The notes: generated by a model not told the origin, from the sequence alone. A DNA stretch of 64,000 nucleotides from Thinopyrum elongatum (GCA_011799875.1 CM022303.1:219138255-219202254), one strand, 5' to 3'; shown: positions 44,612 to 56,109, counted from the stretch's first letter. A program made the numbers and translations.

Positions 44612-46600
44612 TCTGCTGCGACGTCGTCCACCTCACCTGAGCTGCTCCATCGACAGAAGCACCACCATACCAGACATCACGACTCCTGACCATCTTTCGC
44701 CGCCTCAGATCTCCTTCCCTGCCGCCGGCACCCACCGCAACTGCATCATCATCATCGACTCAGCAGATGAACCTGAGGAGTACACAGGTCCACAAGAGAG
44801 GTCGCACTCTTTTGTTTCTGCTTATGTAATGCATTGCTTAATATTACCTGCTACTTTATTGTCCTGTTCACCTCTTATACTCTAAGTCAGGTCCAAATTA
44901 ATGTTCAAACTTGAGTTTTAAAATTACTTGTGGGGCACATATCGAGGCAGCAATGAATAGTATCTCTATCTATTATCTGGTTCACCTAGGGTATGCCTAT
45001 GTTGTTCATCTTGAGTGGGAAACAAATAGTAAAGCAATCATCATCTGTCTTTTTATTAAATTAAAGCTATCATCAGCCTGCTATCATTATTTTTGGATCC
45101 ATCCACTAGTTGTTACCATCACTCTAGATTTCTGCATGCTCTCCTTACATAATCTCACTATAATTTTTTCATATGCATGTCAGATATTGTACATAGTCAT
45201 GCTGAACATGTAGAGAAAAAGAGAAGAGTTTTGCGCGTCAATACAATGTCATGCAGACATCGCTCCATGGTGGGTTCAATGGAAAACCCTCCCCACCCCC
45301 TCCAGATTGTAATCCAGAGGAAGATATCTGTTCTGAGGCTGATTCAGATGCAACTGACCACTCCTATTTACCCCCCGAGGTGTTTGCTCTAACTTGGCAT
45401 GATGATGTTGGTCATATCATGCATATGTTGCCTTGCAGTGCCTACTTTTGACATCATATATGTCATCTGCTTAGTTTAGACATGTTCTGTAATGTCACCT
45501 GTTTAGTTTCTATATCATATATGAGAATTATGCAATCTCATCTCTTTTAGCTAACCTTAATATATATGAAATATGCAATGCCATCCTGTATAACCAGGCA
45601 TCATATATTGAATGATATCTTGCCAATCCTTTTCTTCATTACATTTCCAGTTCTCGACAATGTTTGTACATTCAACTACTCTTCCTGTGAATCAGCCATT
45701 TGAGTGGGTGATGGAAAAATCTGGAGTGAAAACAAGGTCTTCAGAGCAGACAGATCTACCTGTCGAAGCAGATCTCTTGCTGGGTCCCGATAGCTCCTTA
45801 GAGATGGATTCAGAGATAGATGACCAGTCCTATTCCCCCACCGAGATGTATGCTCTAACTTGGCACGGTTATACTGCTCATATCATGCATATGGTGTCTT
45901 GCATTGCATAGTTTAGACATCATATACACAATATTCAACACCATGTTCTTAGTTCAGACATCATATATGCGAATGCCCTCTGCTTAGTGTATAAATCACA
46001 TATGTGAATTAAATCATGCGATCCTGATTACTTAGATAACATGTATGTGAATTATGTCATGCGAACCTGTTTACTGAAGACATCATATAATTATCGCATG
46101 CCATCCTGTTTAGTTAGTCATCATATCTTTGAATTATGTCATGCTATGTTATCCAGTTTAGATAGACATCATATATGTGAAATTATGTCATGCTATCCTT
46201 TTTAGTTAAACAATATACATGTGAACTATTTCATGCCCTCTTTTTTCTACACTATCTATTGCATCTGTCCCTCATACAAGATCTGTACATTCAACTATGT
46301 TTCCTGTTTATCAGCCATTTGAATTGGAGCGGGTGATGGTAGTATCTAGCGGAGTAAAAAAACGATCTTCAAATAAAACAGTGCTACCTCTTGGTGGAGA
46401 TAGCACCCCGGTTGTACATGCACGAGAACCAGCCCTACCACACATAACCCAGACTCTCGCAAATTGTACCCCTACTGCGATGGACAGAGAACCAGCTTCA
46501 CCCAATCTCCCCAACCCCAGCAGATAGTAACCCAGTTCCTGTTGAGACAACACCATCTCCACCACAGAGCTCCCAAACAAGAGTAGTTAGTAACGCAACT
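44612..46600 (+). pseudogene. CACTA-1 gene: repeated exon modules
   Basis: Module 3 (44612-44800) resembles modules 1 and 2. Modules at about 45243-45440 and 45660-45880 both encode an acidic stretch (EADSDATDHSYLPPE and SEIDDQSYSPTE), each followed by ALTWH-x4-HIMHM. Modules at 45660 and 46290 share VHSTT(L/M)(F)PV-x-QPFE. Introns between them contain ATATCATATATGTGAATTATG-like repeats. Exon duplication within the gene explains the pattern best. No known domain fits these modules; they would be N-terminal to the Ptta-like exon. Confidence 0.45.
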
Positions 46601-46911
46601 CCAGTGCCCAAAGCACCAGTACTACCATGGCGAACCCCAACTCCACCAGTTAGTACACCTATTCCTGTGGAGGAAGCACAACCATCCATTTGTAGTTTAG
46701 CATCTATCGCATTTGATATTGTTAAATCCTATGTGCGTATCTTCCCATCATGGAAATATTATACTGAAGATGAAGGAAAATGCCAGTTGCAGGTGTTCGT
46801 CCAGGAGTTATGTGTAAGTAATGTTATTCATGGGAATTACTTTGCTTTGTCCCATACATTCTACCTCCATGATGGTTATAATACAGCAAATGTTCCCATT
46901 TTTCTCTATAG

Positions 46912-47124
46912 AGAAGAACCGATTTGGAAACTCAGGATGAGGTAACCTGTGCTAATATCTCTGCTATCTTCAAGAATGCTTGGTGTTAGTATTGGAATTA
47001 CCTGAAGAAAACGTACTTCACTGGCAAAGAAACTCATCAAATTCCCTTACGTTCTCCTGAGACACATTTACGGGATGATGAATGGGAATGCCTTGTTCTA
47101 TACTGGTCCCGAACCAAGAATGTG
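46912..47124 (+). pseudogene. CACTA-1 gene: Ptta/En/Spm (Transposase_24)-like exon
   Basis: The exon is bounded by acceptor CTATAG and donor GTAAGG; 71 codons. It reads ISAIFKNAWC, a TAG at 46987-46989, then YWNYLKKTYF, HQIPLRSPETHLRDDEWECL and YWSRTKNV. The pattern W-x2-Y-x2-LKK-x-YF ... W-x2-L-x2-YW-x4-N is that of the plant transposase Ptta/En/Spm domain (Pfam PF03004), found in the second protein of CACTA elements. The TAG fits a CAG to TAG change. Upstream coding (46604-46811: SIAFDIVKSYVRIFPSWKYY) ends at a GTAAGT donor. Confidence 0.6.
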
Positions 47125-47649
47125 GTAAGGTCTATGAGCTCATTTTTTATTTTGAAGTACTATATGCCTGCGACTTACTGTACTCTGTTCGTGTAGAAAA
47201 AGTGCTTAAACCTGAAGAACAACTGTTCTCATTTAAGATTCCATTGCTATCGTGCATACTGCTTTGCTCTTGTATCACTGTATTTACTCATACAAACTTA
47301 TTTTTAAATTGGAGGATCCAATCAAAACTCCAATGGCACAACAGGTATGTTTAAGCATGTTTGTTTAACATGTTTGCTCTTATAAATAGCTCTGTTGATT
47401 TCTTTTTCAATTGTGTATACAGTTGCCTTCTCATATCATGCTCATTACTAGCATCACAACAGAGCCAGTAGTGTTGTTGTACATGTAGACCCGTGGTACC
47501 CATCTGAAATCTTGTTGTGCCGTGTAGTTTCCCACGCTTTGTATTCTTTCAATGCTGCTTTGTCTTGAACTGATATGATTTGAACTAAACCTGTTATGTG
47601 TCTGCTTGTTTCTTCTTTTAGAATGCTGACAGAACACTACTAGGGAAAA

Positions 47650-47860
47650 GCCTAGCAGTAGCACGGGTATTTGGTGTATCAGTAGCGCGGGTACCCGCGC
47701 TACTGATACGGCGCTACAGCTAACGTTTGGAAGTAGAGCGTTTTGACACGCGCTACTGCTATGCCTACTTGTAGCGCTTTCTATACCAGCGCTACTGCTA
47801 AGTGCTTTAGCAGTAGCGTTTTCCTGTCCAGCGCTAAAGAGCGCTACTACTATATTTTCT
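47650..47860. repeat. CACTA-2 left subterminal repeats
   Basis: AGTAGCGC/GCGCTACT words in both orientations, about ten copies, including the palindrome AGTAGCGCGGGTACCCGCGC at 47682. These are the kind of sites bound by the CACTA DNA-binding protein. Confidence 0.8.
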
Positions 47861-47989
47861 CATATCTTTTTTTTGCTACGTATTTGCGATGTTTTTGTAC
47901 AGGTTTTATACAGTATTCTAATCATATCATAAACATGCAATATGCTCATCATATCATACACATAATAGTCTCATCATATCATCCAACAT

Positions 47990-48480
47990 AAATCATGTCG
48001 TCACATCATAATCACAATATAGCTATACAAGTTGCATGACATGTCTCATCATACATAATGTAGTACTTCTTGAGGCGTCGGTTCGTATCCCTCTCTCGCA
48101 CTAGCGTAAACCTAAACTAACTACTGGCTGTCACTCGGAAACTGGTACACCTGGGCCTGACACTCCGGCCACTCGTCGTATACTCCTAGCGTAGCACTTC
48201 TTCGCCATCGATGATCTATGCACCTACATCGTCACATGAGTCGATGATATGCAACATATATAGTTGAGCAACAGAAAGAGACAGACTTGGCAAAAATAGA
48301 AGCAACATATCATAAGCATAAATAACAAAGTTCATCGTACCCAAAATGCCCTAACTAGAGTGATCTTCGCTAGTTGAGGAGGACGGTTTAATTACATCAC
48401 AAATAAAGTTTCGTCGTGCATAACTCAAAGTTTCGTCATAGAGAAAGTATGGACTAAACGGACACATTGTCATATATCGT
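47990..48480 (-). other. CACTA-2 3' flank of its gene
   Basis: AT-rich with no frame; downstream of the minus-strand gene. Presumed 3' untranslated and spacer DNA. Confidence 0.45.
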
Positions 48481-48483
48481 CAA

Positions 48484-49069
48484 TCACTCCAACATGTCGT
48501 GCCATCCATCCAAGTCAGGGAGATAGTCCCCGAGCACAGTGAAAGGCTTCAGGTCGAGACGCTGAGCGGCTACGCGTGTTCGGACGTCTTCCAGTGAAAT
48601 TTGCCCTTCTTCGTAGAACATCCCTGTTTTTTCGAGGACCTCCTTCGTGATGATTTGGGCAAGTTCACGCTGGATGTGATAGAACTCAGCTTAGAGTCGA
48701 TGATCCGGGATATCTCCTAGGTTCTTTGCCCATTGCAGAATATGGTCATCGCCGGATCTAGGTGACATGCGAAGGTTCTGCTAATCCCGTCGGTACTCCA
48801 GCATGTGGTGGAGGAAATAGAATCCATCACTGAGAGTACCACTCGGTTGCTGGATGCAGCAGAAGTCGGTCTTATGGCCGAAGGCGGGCGCGCGGTTCCT
48901 TGTCTTCTTGAGCGTGATCTCTCCACCCCGTAGGCCGTAGCTAAAGATAGCACTGTCGAGAACAGACTTGATGTGGGTGTAATCCTTTTTCATCATGTTC
49001 TTCGACGAGTCCAAGTAAAGAGCGTGGGAGAATCGGGGGTAAAGGATGATAAGGACGGCGCGCCCGTCG
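48484..49069 (-). pseudogene. CACTA-2 gene, Ulp1-like C-terminal exon
   Basis: The exon follows an acceptor TTTTGCGCAG at 49070. It reads DGRAVLIILYPRFSHALYLD, KKDYTHIKSVLDSAIFSYGL and CCIQQPSGTLSDGFYFLHHM, the fold of the Ulp1/C48 cysteine protease. The Asp (YLDSS) and Gln (IQQPSG) positions remain, but the His of the HW motif and the Cys before GFY are absent (D in its place). Protease activity is therefore unlikely, which seems common in this CACTA group. In-frame stops near 48780 (TAG) and 48690 (TAA) break it; homology continues to TGA 48486-48484 (FTVLGDYLPDLDGW). Confidence 0.65.
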
Positions 49070-49157
49070 CTGCGCAAAATAAGTACACCTCAAATTAGCC
49101 TCCACGCGTGCAAATGAATGATTGAAATCGAAGGAAGGATATCCGCGGATGACTTAC

Positions 49158-50107
49158 ATGGGATGATAAGGCACGAGAATCGTCTCCTTGTCCTTATTGT
49201 CGACCATGAAATCGGCGATGTAGTTACTCGCGTATTCATGGTGCTTTTCGCAGACTGCCAAGAAGCCCTCGTGCATGAAGTACGGGTCAGCGACACAGAT
49301 ATAAGGTATCTGCTCAATCCTGATGATGTGGTTCATGTACAAGGCAAAAAGGCAGACAAACGTAAAATCCAGCCTTTTCAAGTGAAACATGTCGAAGATG
49401 TAATCGAATCAAAGGAAGAACTTTTCCGCGGGGAATGTGTTGACGTACAACCTTTGCTGCGGCACGTTAACCACGTAGAGCGGGTATCCTGGATTTTGCG
49501 AGGCGATTAGGCTTTTCTCTCTTCGCAGCACATCATCATGAAGTCTCCTGAGATTGCCGTATATGGCCTCTACAGCTGCCTTAGGTAGGATCGGATCACC
49601 GGGGATATGGTATTTTGCCGCACCTATGACAGGTATACGGTCTTGAACCCGAGGCTGCGGTGGCGGCTGGCTCATAGAAGCAGCTTTGTTGCCTTTCCTC
49701 GGTCTCTTCCTATGCTTCTTTGCTACTGGAAGGTCGTCTATAATACGTTCATCCTCCGGCAATTCAGGCACCGACTCATGATGCTCAAACCCTGAGTACT
49801 CATACTGCTGAGCCATCAATCCTCCATCGTCATAGGCGCCAGTATTGAGATACTGTAGAGTGTCATCGTCATCCTCATCAATGGCATCAATATCATGCAT
49901 TGCTTCTTCGACGGCGGTGATGTCATCAGCGACTAATGGAGCCTCTTCCTCACCCCGTCTGCTATCACCAGGCACGACAGGTGATGCTAATTGGGTAGGT
50001 GGGTGTTGATGTTCATACCTTGCTGAGGCTGCGTGGTCGTGGGTGTGCTCCTGGCCGCCTCCAGACGAAGCAGACTCTTTGGCCACAACAGGACCCAACT
50101 CTTGCAA
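49158..50107 (-). pseudogene. CACTA-2 gene, central exon(s)
   Basis: An acidic segment (AIDEDDDDTLQYLNTG), a basic nuclear-type stretch (KKHRKRPRKGNK), then IPGDPILPKAAVEAIYGNLR and VNVPQQRLYVNTFPAEKFFL. TGA 49411-49409 interrupts; the same frame continues FDYIFDMFHLKRLDFTFVCL to the donor GTAAGT at 49157. The TGA fits a CGA to TGA change. Splicing to the exon at 49069 keeps the frame. It links the Ptta-like part to the Ulp1-like part. Confidence 0.65.
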
Positions 50108-50999
50108 TCGCCAAGCCGCCGCAGGGTCTCGTTGTCATCTCCCCCTAGTACTGGAGGAGCCAAATTCTCGTGGCCCGGTTTGACACTGGCCACGGAAACC
50201 TTGAAGACGTCAGGAGGGGATCGGCTGGCTGTGGAACAATTGTTCCTTCGGCTTCACTATCGTCGCCTTCCCCACGTCCACCTTCTAGCCACTGATGGTA
50301 TACAATATGGTGCACGGGGTTACGTCAGCCTGCAAAGACATGTCTGTGACGTGAGACATCCGAAAGGCAATGGAAACAGGATATTATACATATATTGAAG
50401 AGCGCCGGTGTGACAGGTACCGTGAGGGCGTCGAGCTCAGCCAAAGATGAAGCACCGCCGAGCACGTCCGAGACGGAGGACGGGCTGCTCTGAGCAGGGG
50501 CGGGAGCCGGTGCAGTAGCAGGTGCGGGAGCCGGTGCAGGAGCAGGTGCGGGAGCAGGTGCTGGTGCAACGCTAGTCGAGCTGCTCCCCAAGAAGTTGGA
50601 AAGGGGAAAGTCCGCTGCATCCTTAGTTGGATTTTGCTTGCTCCAACTGATGATAGCAGGAACCAAGAAACTATACGAAGCTGCAATCTCCCCTTTTGCG
50701 GCAGCTACCGCTGCTTTGACTGTCTCAGCTGATTTCTTATCAACCGCAATCGCAACCTTCTTGTCGATGTTTTCTTCATTTAACCTCCATCTTTCCTTTC
50801 TCTCCTCCGTGGTCTCACGGTAGTACTTCTTCCACGTGGCGCCGTCTCCGACACCATGCACGCGTCCATACGACGGCCAAGTGTCCACTGAGAGTCCTTT
50901 CAATATGTTCAAGACCCGGTTAAATGGGGTGTCCCACTTGGGCCTCGCCAACACCTCAGACGGTGAGTCGCTTTCGGCCGCAATCCTGTGCTACTCTTT
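50100..50999 (-). pseudogene. CACTA-2 gene, Ala/Pro-rich and helical exons
   Basis: 50999-50400: a TAG three codons into the exon (50993-50991), then WDTPFNRVLNILKGLSVDTW and ETTEERKERWRLNEENIDKK, then an (Ala-Pro) run encoded at 50491-50572. A further exon at 50333-50000, in shifted frames, reads VTPCTILYTISG and KPGHENLAPPVLGGDDNETL. Frameshifts prevent a single reading. Confidence 0.55.
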
Positions 51000-51071
51000 C
51001 TGCAAAAGGAACAAGGATCGTTTACAAATATGACTAGATGTGCAGTCAAATTGATCAGAAGCTAAAATTAC

Positions 51072-52007
51072 CAGCAGTCTCATGAACTCTGTCATGACCG
51101 CGTCCGTTTCGAAAACCTTCTTGACTGGGTCCCAATGGTACCGGGCCCTGATGACGTCACGCTCCTGCGGGACGGTGAACTCCGCCAACGGGTCTGGGAT
51201 GCCCAGACTTTCGCGTTTCGCGTCCTCCTTGGCCCATATGGACCTCTTCCCCGCGTAACCACGGCTTCCGAGGTGGTGGCACCCCATGTTCCTCTCTTGA
51301 AGCCCCTTCATGTACTCCGACTTTTCTTTGGCAGCCTCGGCAACGCAAGCCGCCTTGAATATTTCAAACTGCTCTTCCGTAATTGTCGGATTATCCTTTA
51401 CAATCTTGGAGTAGGGTTCCTTTTTGTCGATGATCCTTGCTTTCACCCTTACTTTCCAGGCGGACAACACGCCGCTAAACTTGCCCATGGCGCGTTTGTT
51501 TATCTTCTTCATTGCCGGGTCTTTATCTGGATCAGTATATTTGATTTCATCCCGGCCCGGGAACAAGAATACCTGGTGCAGCTTAGTTAGGAGGGACTCC
51601 TTCATATCTGGTATCTTCTTTAGTTTCTCATCGTTGATGGTGGCGGTTGCCTGTAGGATGCAGCCTATTTGATTGCCGTAGCACGCGCGTGCTTCCGCAG
51701 GCTCTTTTGGCTCAAAATTGCCGTCGTCCACCTCCATGACCACCAGTCTAGTAGTGATGAGCTGGTTTGGGCGCCGTTGCCTCTTTGGTTTCGGTTCTAT
51801 ACCGGCTTTGCCAGTCTTGGTGCTGGTCTCGGCGGCGGTCTCGGCGCCAGTGTCAGTCTCAGCGCCGGTCTCGATGTCGGTCTCAGTCTCGGATGTGACA
51901 GGTGGGCCCTGCAACAACCGTTGCTCATTGAGAATGTTCAAATAGGCGTCTGCCGCCGCGTAGACATTGCAATCACCAGAACCCTGCCCTTCATCATTGC
52001 TAGCCAT
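51072..52007 (-). CDS. CACTA-2 gene, first coding exon (Ptta/En/Spm-like)
   Basis: Starts MASNDEGQGSGDCNVYAAAD, then a Glu/Thr repeat (TETDIETGAETDTGAET, about residues 39-63), a basic patch (KPKRQRRPNQ), and a 200-residue helical domain (MGKFSGVLSAWKVRVKARI, ITEEQFEIFKAACVAEAAKE) seen in CACTA second proteins. It ends at donor GTAATT (51071), phase 0; the next exon starts at 50999 after CTTTTGCAG and meets a TAG. Likely a DNA-binding accessory protein; the function is inferred from family context. Confidence 0.65.
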
Positions 52008-52087
52008 GTTTCCTATGATTAAATCTAGTCAATTAATTCTAGACCTAATAAAATGAATAATGACATAAAAAAAGGCCAATGTTTTGC

Positions 52088-52256
52088 AGGAATGTTGATT
52101 CATTCCCGTTGCGGCAAATCCCGGGCACTCGATATGTCCTAGTTTGTAGCACAAGTCATGCCAAAATTCACGGAAAATTTCGGCATGACCTTTGCTACAA
52201 ACTGGACAAATAGAGCGCCTGAAATTTGCCGGAACGGAAATGAATCAACATTCCGG
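52088..52256. repeat. Long hairpin (inverted repeat) in CACTA-2
   Basis: Arms of about 80 bp with a centre near 52170 and almost no loop: AATGTTGATTCATTCCCGTT at 52091 pairs with 52252-52233, GGCAAAT with ATTTGCC, TTTGTAGCA with TGCTACAAA and CATGCC with GGCATG. Few mismatches. It lies upstream of the first coding exon, in what would be the first intron of the minus-strand transcript. Confidence 0.88.
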
Positions 52257-53240
52257 CAAAACATAGGCCACTCAGAATCATTCCCTGCAAACAACAAAAG
52301 GCCACTTGGGCACAATCGAACCACTTCAATGTTGCATATAACATGAGCAAACACTATTGAGGAATTTGCATATAACATGACCACTTCAATGAAAACATAT
52401 AATCAACAATAATGGAATATGCAAATGAACATCAATGACATATATCATATAACATCAATCTTGTTTTTCGTTTACATAGCAACAATTACTTTAACCAAGT
52501 TTTTGAAAAGAAAAACAATTCTGTTTTTTGTTTATAGCTAAATGCCATAGCTACTGTTTTTTATTTATAGCTAAATACTTTAGTTTTTTGTCTAAAGCTA
52601 AAAGTCTAGGAAAAATAGTAGTCTTTTCAAAAACCAAAAACCTTTGCAAAATGACCTCACTAAACACTTCTCTGCCTAGGACAGAACCCAAATTCTGTTC
52701 TAGCTATTCCTCTCACACACACATACACATTATTTTCTTTTCATTCAATCTGTTTTAGAGCAAATATTCCAACAATACTTGACCTTATTAGAAATTGCAA
52801 AGGAACTCCATTTTCTCTAACCCTTCTGACCTCACCAAAATTTCCACAATAAGACCTTAGTACCTACACCCAATTTCTTCAAAAATATTCAGGTCCATAG
52901 TCCAAATAATTCAAATTTCATTTGAATGAAATTTGGACCAGATTCAGGTCCATAGTCCAAATAACTTTTTATAGCTAAATGCTACTTTTTTTGTTTATAC
53001 CTCTATTAATTTAAAGCTAAATGCTACTATTATTTATATACCCTCTATTAATTTAAAGCTAAATGGAGTTACTGTTTAGGCATTTTCATAAAAAATTGCC
53101 CTAGCTAATTTCCTAAAAAAAATTGCTAATTTTTTTTCCTAAATGCTAAAAAAATTCCTACTATCCTAAACAAATCTAGGGTTCATATCAACACCTAGGG
53201 TTCATATCAACATCATCATAGTAGCGCTCTATGAAATTTG
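52257..53240 (-). other. CACTA-2 AT-rich intron-like region
   Basis: No frame of interest. TTAAAGCTAAATGCTACT is repeated near 52970-53070, and the block CAGGTCCATAGTCCAAATAA occurs twice at about 52889 and 52944. Confidence 0.5.
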
Positions 53241-53299
53241 CCCTAGCTAGCAGAGAAAGAGAGAGAAGAGGGCAGGGGAGAGGAGAGAGAGAGGCTTAC

Positions 53300-53541
53300 G
53301 GTCCGCGGCGAGGGCGGCCTCGGGCTCGGGCGGTGACGGTCCAGGGAGGGCTCGGGCGGCGGCGGCAAGGTCGAGTGCGGCGGCGGTGAGGTCGAGGGCG
53401 GCCTCGGGCGGCGGCGGTGAGGTCGAGGGCGGGCTCGGGCGACGGCCGGCGTCGAGGGAGGGCGTGCTCGGGCACAGGGCGGTTGACGGTGGTGACAGAT
53501 CGAGTGGGGGAGAGGGGGAGAGGGGAAAAAGGAATAAGCAA
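53300..53541 (-). other. CACTA-2 GC-rich first exon (5' untranslated)
   Basis: The minus strand ends CGCGGACC followed by donor GTAAGC at 53298, giving a likely non-coding first exon with CGGCGGC/GAGGTCGAGGGCGG repeats. The small frame in it has low-complexity Arg/Pro content and is probably not translated. Confidence 0.45.
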
Positions 53542-53569
53542 AATTTTGAGCCTGCGTGTGGTTAAGTCA

Positions 53570-54140
53570 AACTAGCAGTTGCGCTGGTAGGAAAAACGCG
53601 CTATAGCTAAGTTAGCTATAGCGCTTTCCACCAAAACGCGCTACTGCTACAGGAAGTAGCTATTCATTTTCCTTTTTCTTTTTCTTTTATCTAAGGAACT
53701 TAGCTATAGCGCGGGAACCCAAAAAGCGCTACTGCTAATGTAGCTATAGCGCTTTGTGAGAACAAGCGCTACTGCTATGCCTTTCTCCTCTATTTTTCTA
53801 TTTGTTTTGTTTTTCTTTACATTTTCTTTTTTTCATTTCCCTTTTTTCTATTTCTTTCATTTTCATTTACTTTTCTATTTATTTTTTTTACTTATTTTCT
53901 TTTTCTTAGCAGTAGCGCTCTACAACAGAAACGCGCTACTATAAGGCACTTAGCAATAGCGTGCTTTCCTCAGACTCGCTACTACTATTCCTAGCCTACC
54001 GGCAACAGTGTGGGAATTAGAGTAGTAGCGCTTTTTTATGCAGACGTGCTACTGCTACAACTATAGTTGTAGCGCGCTTTGTTGACACGCGCTACTACTA
54101 AGTAGCAGTAGCGCTGAGCGCTACTGCTATACCTCTGTGT
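53570..54140. repeat. CACTA-2 right subterminal repeats
   Basis: TAGCTATAGCGC, AGCGCTACTGCTA and AGTAGCGC words in both orientations, more than a dozen copies, with a T-rich interruption at 53790-53900. Counterpart of 47650-47860. Confidence 0.82.
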
Positions 54141-54601
54141 AGAAGGTTTTCCCTAGTAGTGGAATATCGGGGAAGAGTACCTTATTAAGCCATGGTAAAG
54201 GAAGTAATACAGATAAGGTTCAGGATAGTGAGACATCCTTGTTGGTCTCCAACAAAGCTGATAAAACAGCTAAGGAAAACTATCTTGAAGACAGTGAGAC
54301 AACCCCAAAGTCCTGTCTTGGTGTAGTGTTCAAGTTACTGGCCACTACCGCTGGCATAAGCTATTCAAACTCACTGTCTGAATCAGTTCGGTTTCTTGAG
54401 TCTCAACTACAAGCTGAAAGACATCGATCAACTGTGCTGCGACAAGAAGCCGAAGGACTGCGGAAGTCCCTGGAGAATTCAGATGCATACTTTCTGGTGC
54501 AACAGCAAGCGTTGGAGGATTTTAGCGCCAAACAGGAGAAAGATAATAAGCTTGCTAAGCTTATTGCCAGCATGGTGGATACCCAGGATAACGTTTCTTG
54601 A

Positions 54602-56090
54602 GCTCTTCTAAAATTGTTTCAGTTATGGACTTGTTTTGCTGCCGCATTTATTTGCACTGGTGGCCAATTTAGACGGCCAGTGTATGTAATATGCTGCTTT
54701 GTTCCCTAAATTTGCATTGGTGGCGAACATTGATGCCCAGTGGATGTAATATGTGTAATAGTCGTAATATCCTAGCATTAGTTGCTTGCTTATTTATTTC
54801 CTTATTGTCTTGTTTAGTTATTTGCTTGTAGTCACTGCAGTTCTTTTTCCGCGTTTTTCTAGTGGCCACAATATCCTGTTTTTATAACTAGGCCACAATA
54901 ACCATGGCAACATACAGACTGTTGTAACCATGGTCATGCTACCTGCTGTAGTGACCATGGGCCTCCTACGGGCCGTAGGATCCATGGGCCTTCTACGGGC
55001 CATAGGATCCATGGGCCTTCTACGGGCCGTATAATCAATGGGCCTTGTACTGGCCGTATAATCGTTTGGCCAAACATGGGCCGTACTATTTGAGGACCAA
55101 TAACGGTCCGCAAAATGAGCCGTAAATGGGCTAGAGTGGAAATCGTCTGTTTATGGCCCGACCATAACGGGCCGTTAATAGGCCGTATTTGATGATGCTA
55201 TGAAAACAGCCCAACGGGTTAACGAGCCACAAACAGGCCGACTGTAACCACAGGATGAATTTGGTCCATAAGCGGAATAGGCCAGTAACGGACCGTAAGT
55301 AACCGAATTCTGGAAATGAGCCCAAGAATAAATGGGCCCTTAGAAGGCCAAAAGTTAACACAGGCTGAAAACGGCCAACGGAATAATGGGCCGTTAATGG
55401 GTATAAAGGGATACACTGTTCATTATGGGCTAGTTTCACCTCGGGCCTTTAATGGGCCTAGAGTTACAAAGGGCCTCGTATGGGCCGAAAGATGTCATGG
55501 GCCATACATGGGCCGGAAGTTACAACAGGCTGGAATCATATTGGACAGCCCAGATGACGTTGCTGGGCCTAATTAGGATAGGCCATAACGGGCCGTGAGT
55601 TAGCGGGCTGTAAATGGGCTATATGTGAACAGGCCGTTAACAGGCTTTCCGTGGGCCGGCCCGCTACCTTTTGACCAAGTCAAACGGGCCGGCCTTTTCA
55701 CCGAAATGGGCCTCTGTTGGGCCATGCCATGTGTCGACGTATCATAGGCACCTCCTGTCCAATGAGTGGATAACATCTGTCCCAACGGTGAGCCGACAGG
55801 TGGTTTCTCTGGCCATTGAGAATTTTACACGTGGAAAATCCCCATTGGTCCCGGCTGTTAACGGGTTATCGGATCCAAACCGGAACCCGATAGCTTAACA
55901 GTGACCCGTTACGGCGGATGCCATGTGTCGGTTACCCTTGACGAAAGCACTTCCATGACGCGCCATTTATCGTCATGGAAGTGGACACTTCCGTGATGAT
56001 AATTTTGGTATTGTCATGGAACACTTCTACGATAGCACAGGAATGACTAGATTCTGTCGTAAAATCGTCATGGATGTACATGCATGATAG
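54602..56090. repeat. CACTA-1 right subterminal region with GGGCC-rich repeats
   Basis: From 54900 to about 55720 words such as ATGGGCC, GGCCGTA and AACGGGCCGT occur every 15-30 bp. 54950-55040 is a tandem array of about 27 bp (GGGCCTTCTACGGGCC core, about three units). From 55925 the words change to TCATGGAAGTG/ACTTCC(A/G)TGA. Both blocks fit binding-site arrays near a CACTA end. Confidence 0.7.
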
Positions 56091-56109
56091 AAAACGTGAC
56101 CTACTGTGA

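Larger units (their letters stand above)
47635..54161 (-). mobile_element. CACTA-2: CACTA DNA transposon, non-autonomous
   Basis: Terminal inverted repeats CACTACTAGGGAAAAGCCTA (left) and, on the minus strand at the right end, CACTACTAGGGAAAACCTTC. Target duplication GAA at 47632-47634 and 54162-54164. Subterminal arrays of AGCGCTACTGCTA-type words occur at both ends. The minus-strand gene encodes a Ptta-like/Ulp1-like protein; no Tnp2 transposase is present, so it depends on another element. 6527 bp. Confidence 0.93.
47622..54601 (+). pseudogene. CACTA-1 gene last exon, split by CACTA-2
   Basis: The exon starts after CTTCTTTTAG at 47622 and is cut at 47634 by CACTA-2. It resumes at 54165 and stays open to TGA 54599-54601. 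With CACTA-2 left out and one GAA kept, the frame passes through unbroken. The 3' part has a coiled coil (SVRFLESQLQAERHRS, then VLRQEAEGLRKSLE, then QQALEDFSAKQEKDNKLAKL), usual at the C-terminus of Ptta-type proteins. Confidence 0.65.

Noticed and set aside
52088..52256. tRNA or classical microRNA gene in the hairpin
   Set aside because: No tRNA boxes; pairing is too long and too perfect for a typical plant microRNA precursor, and no small-RNA data exist here.
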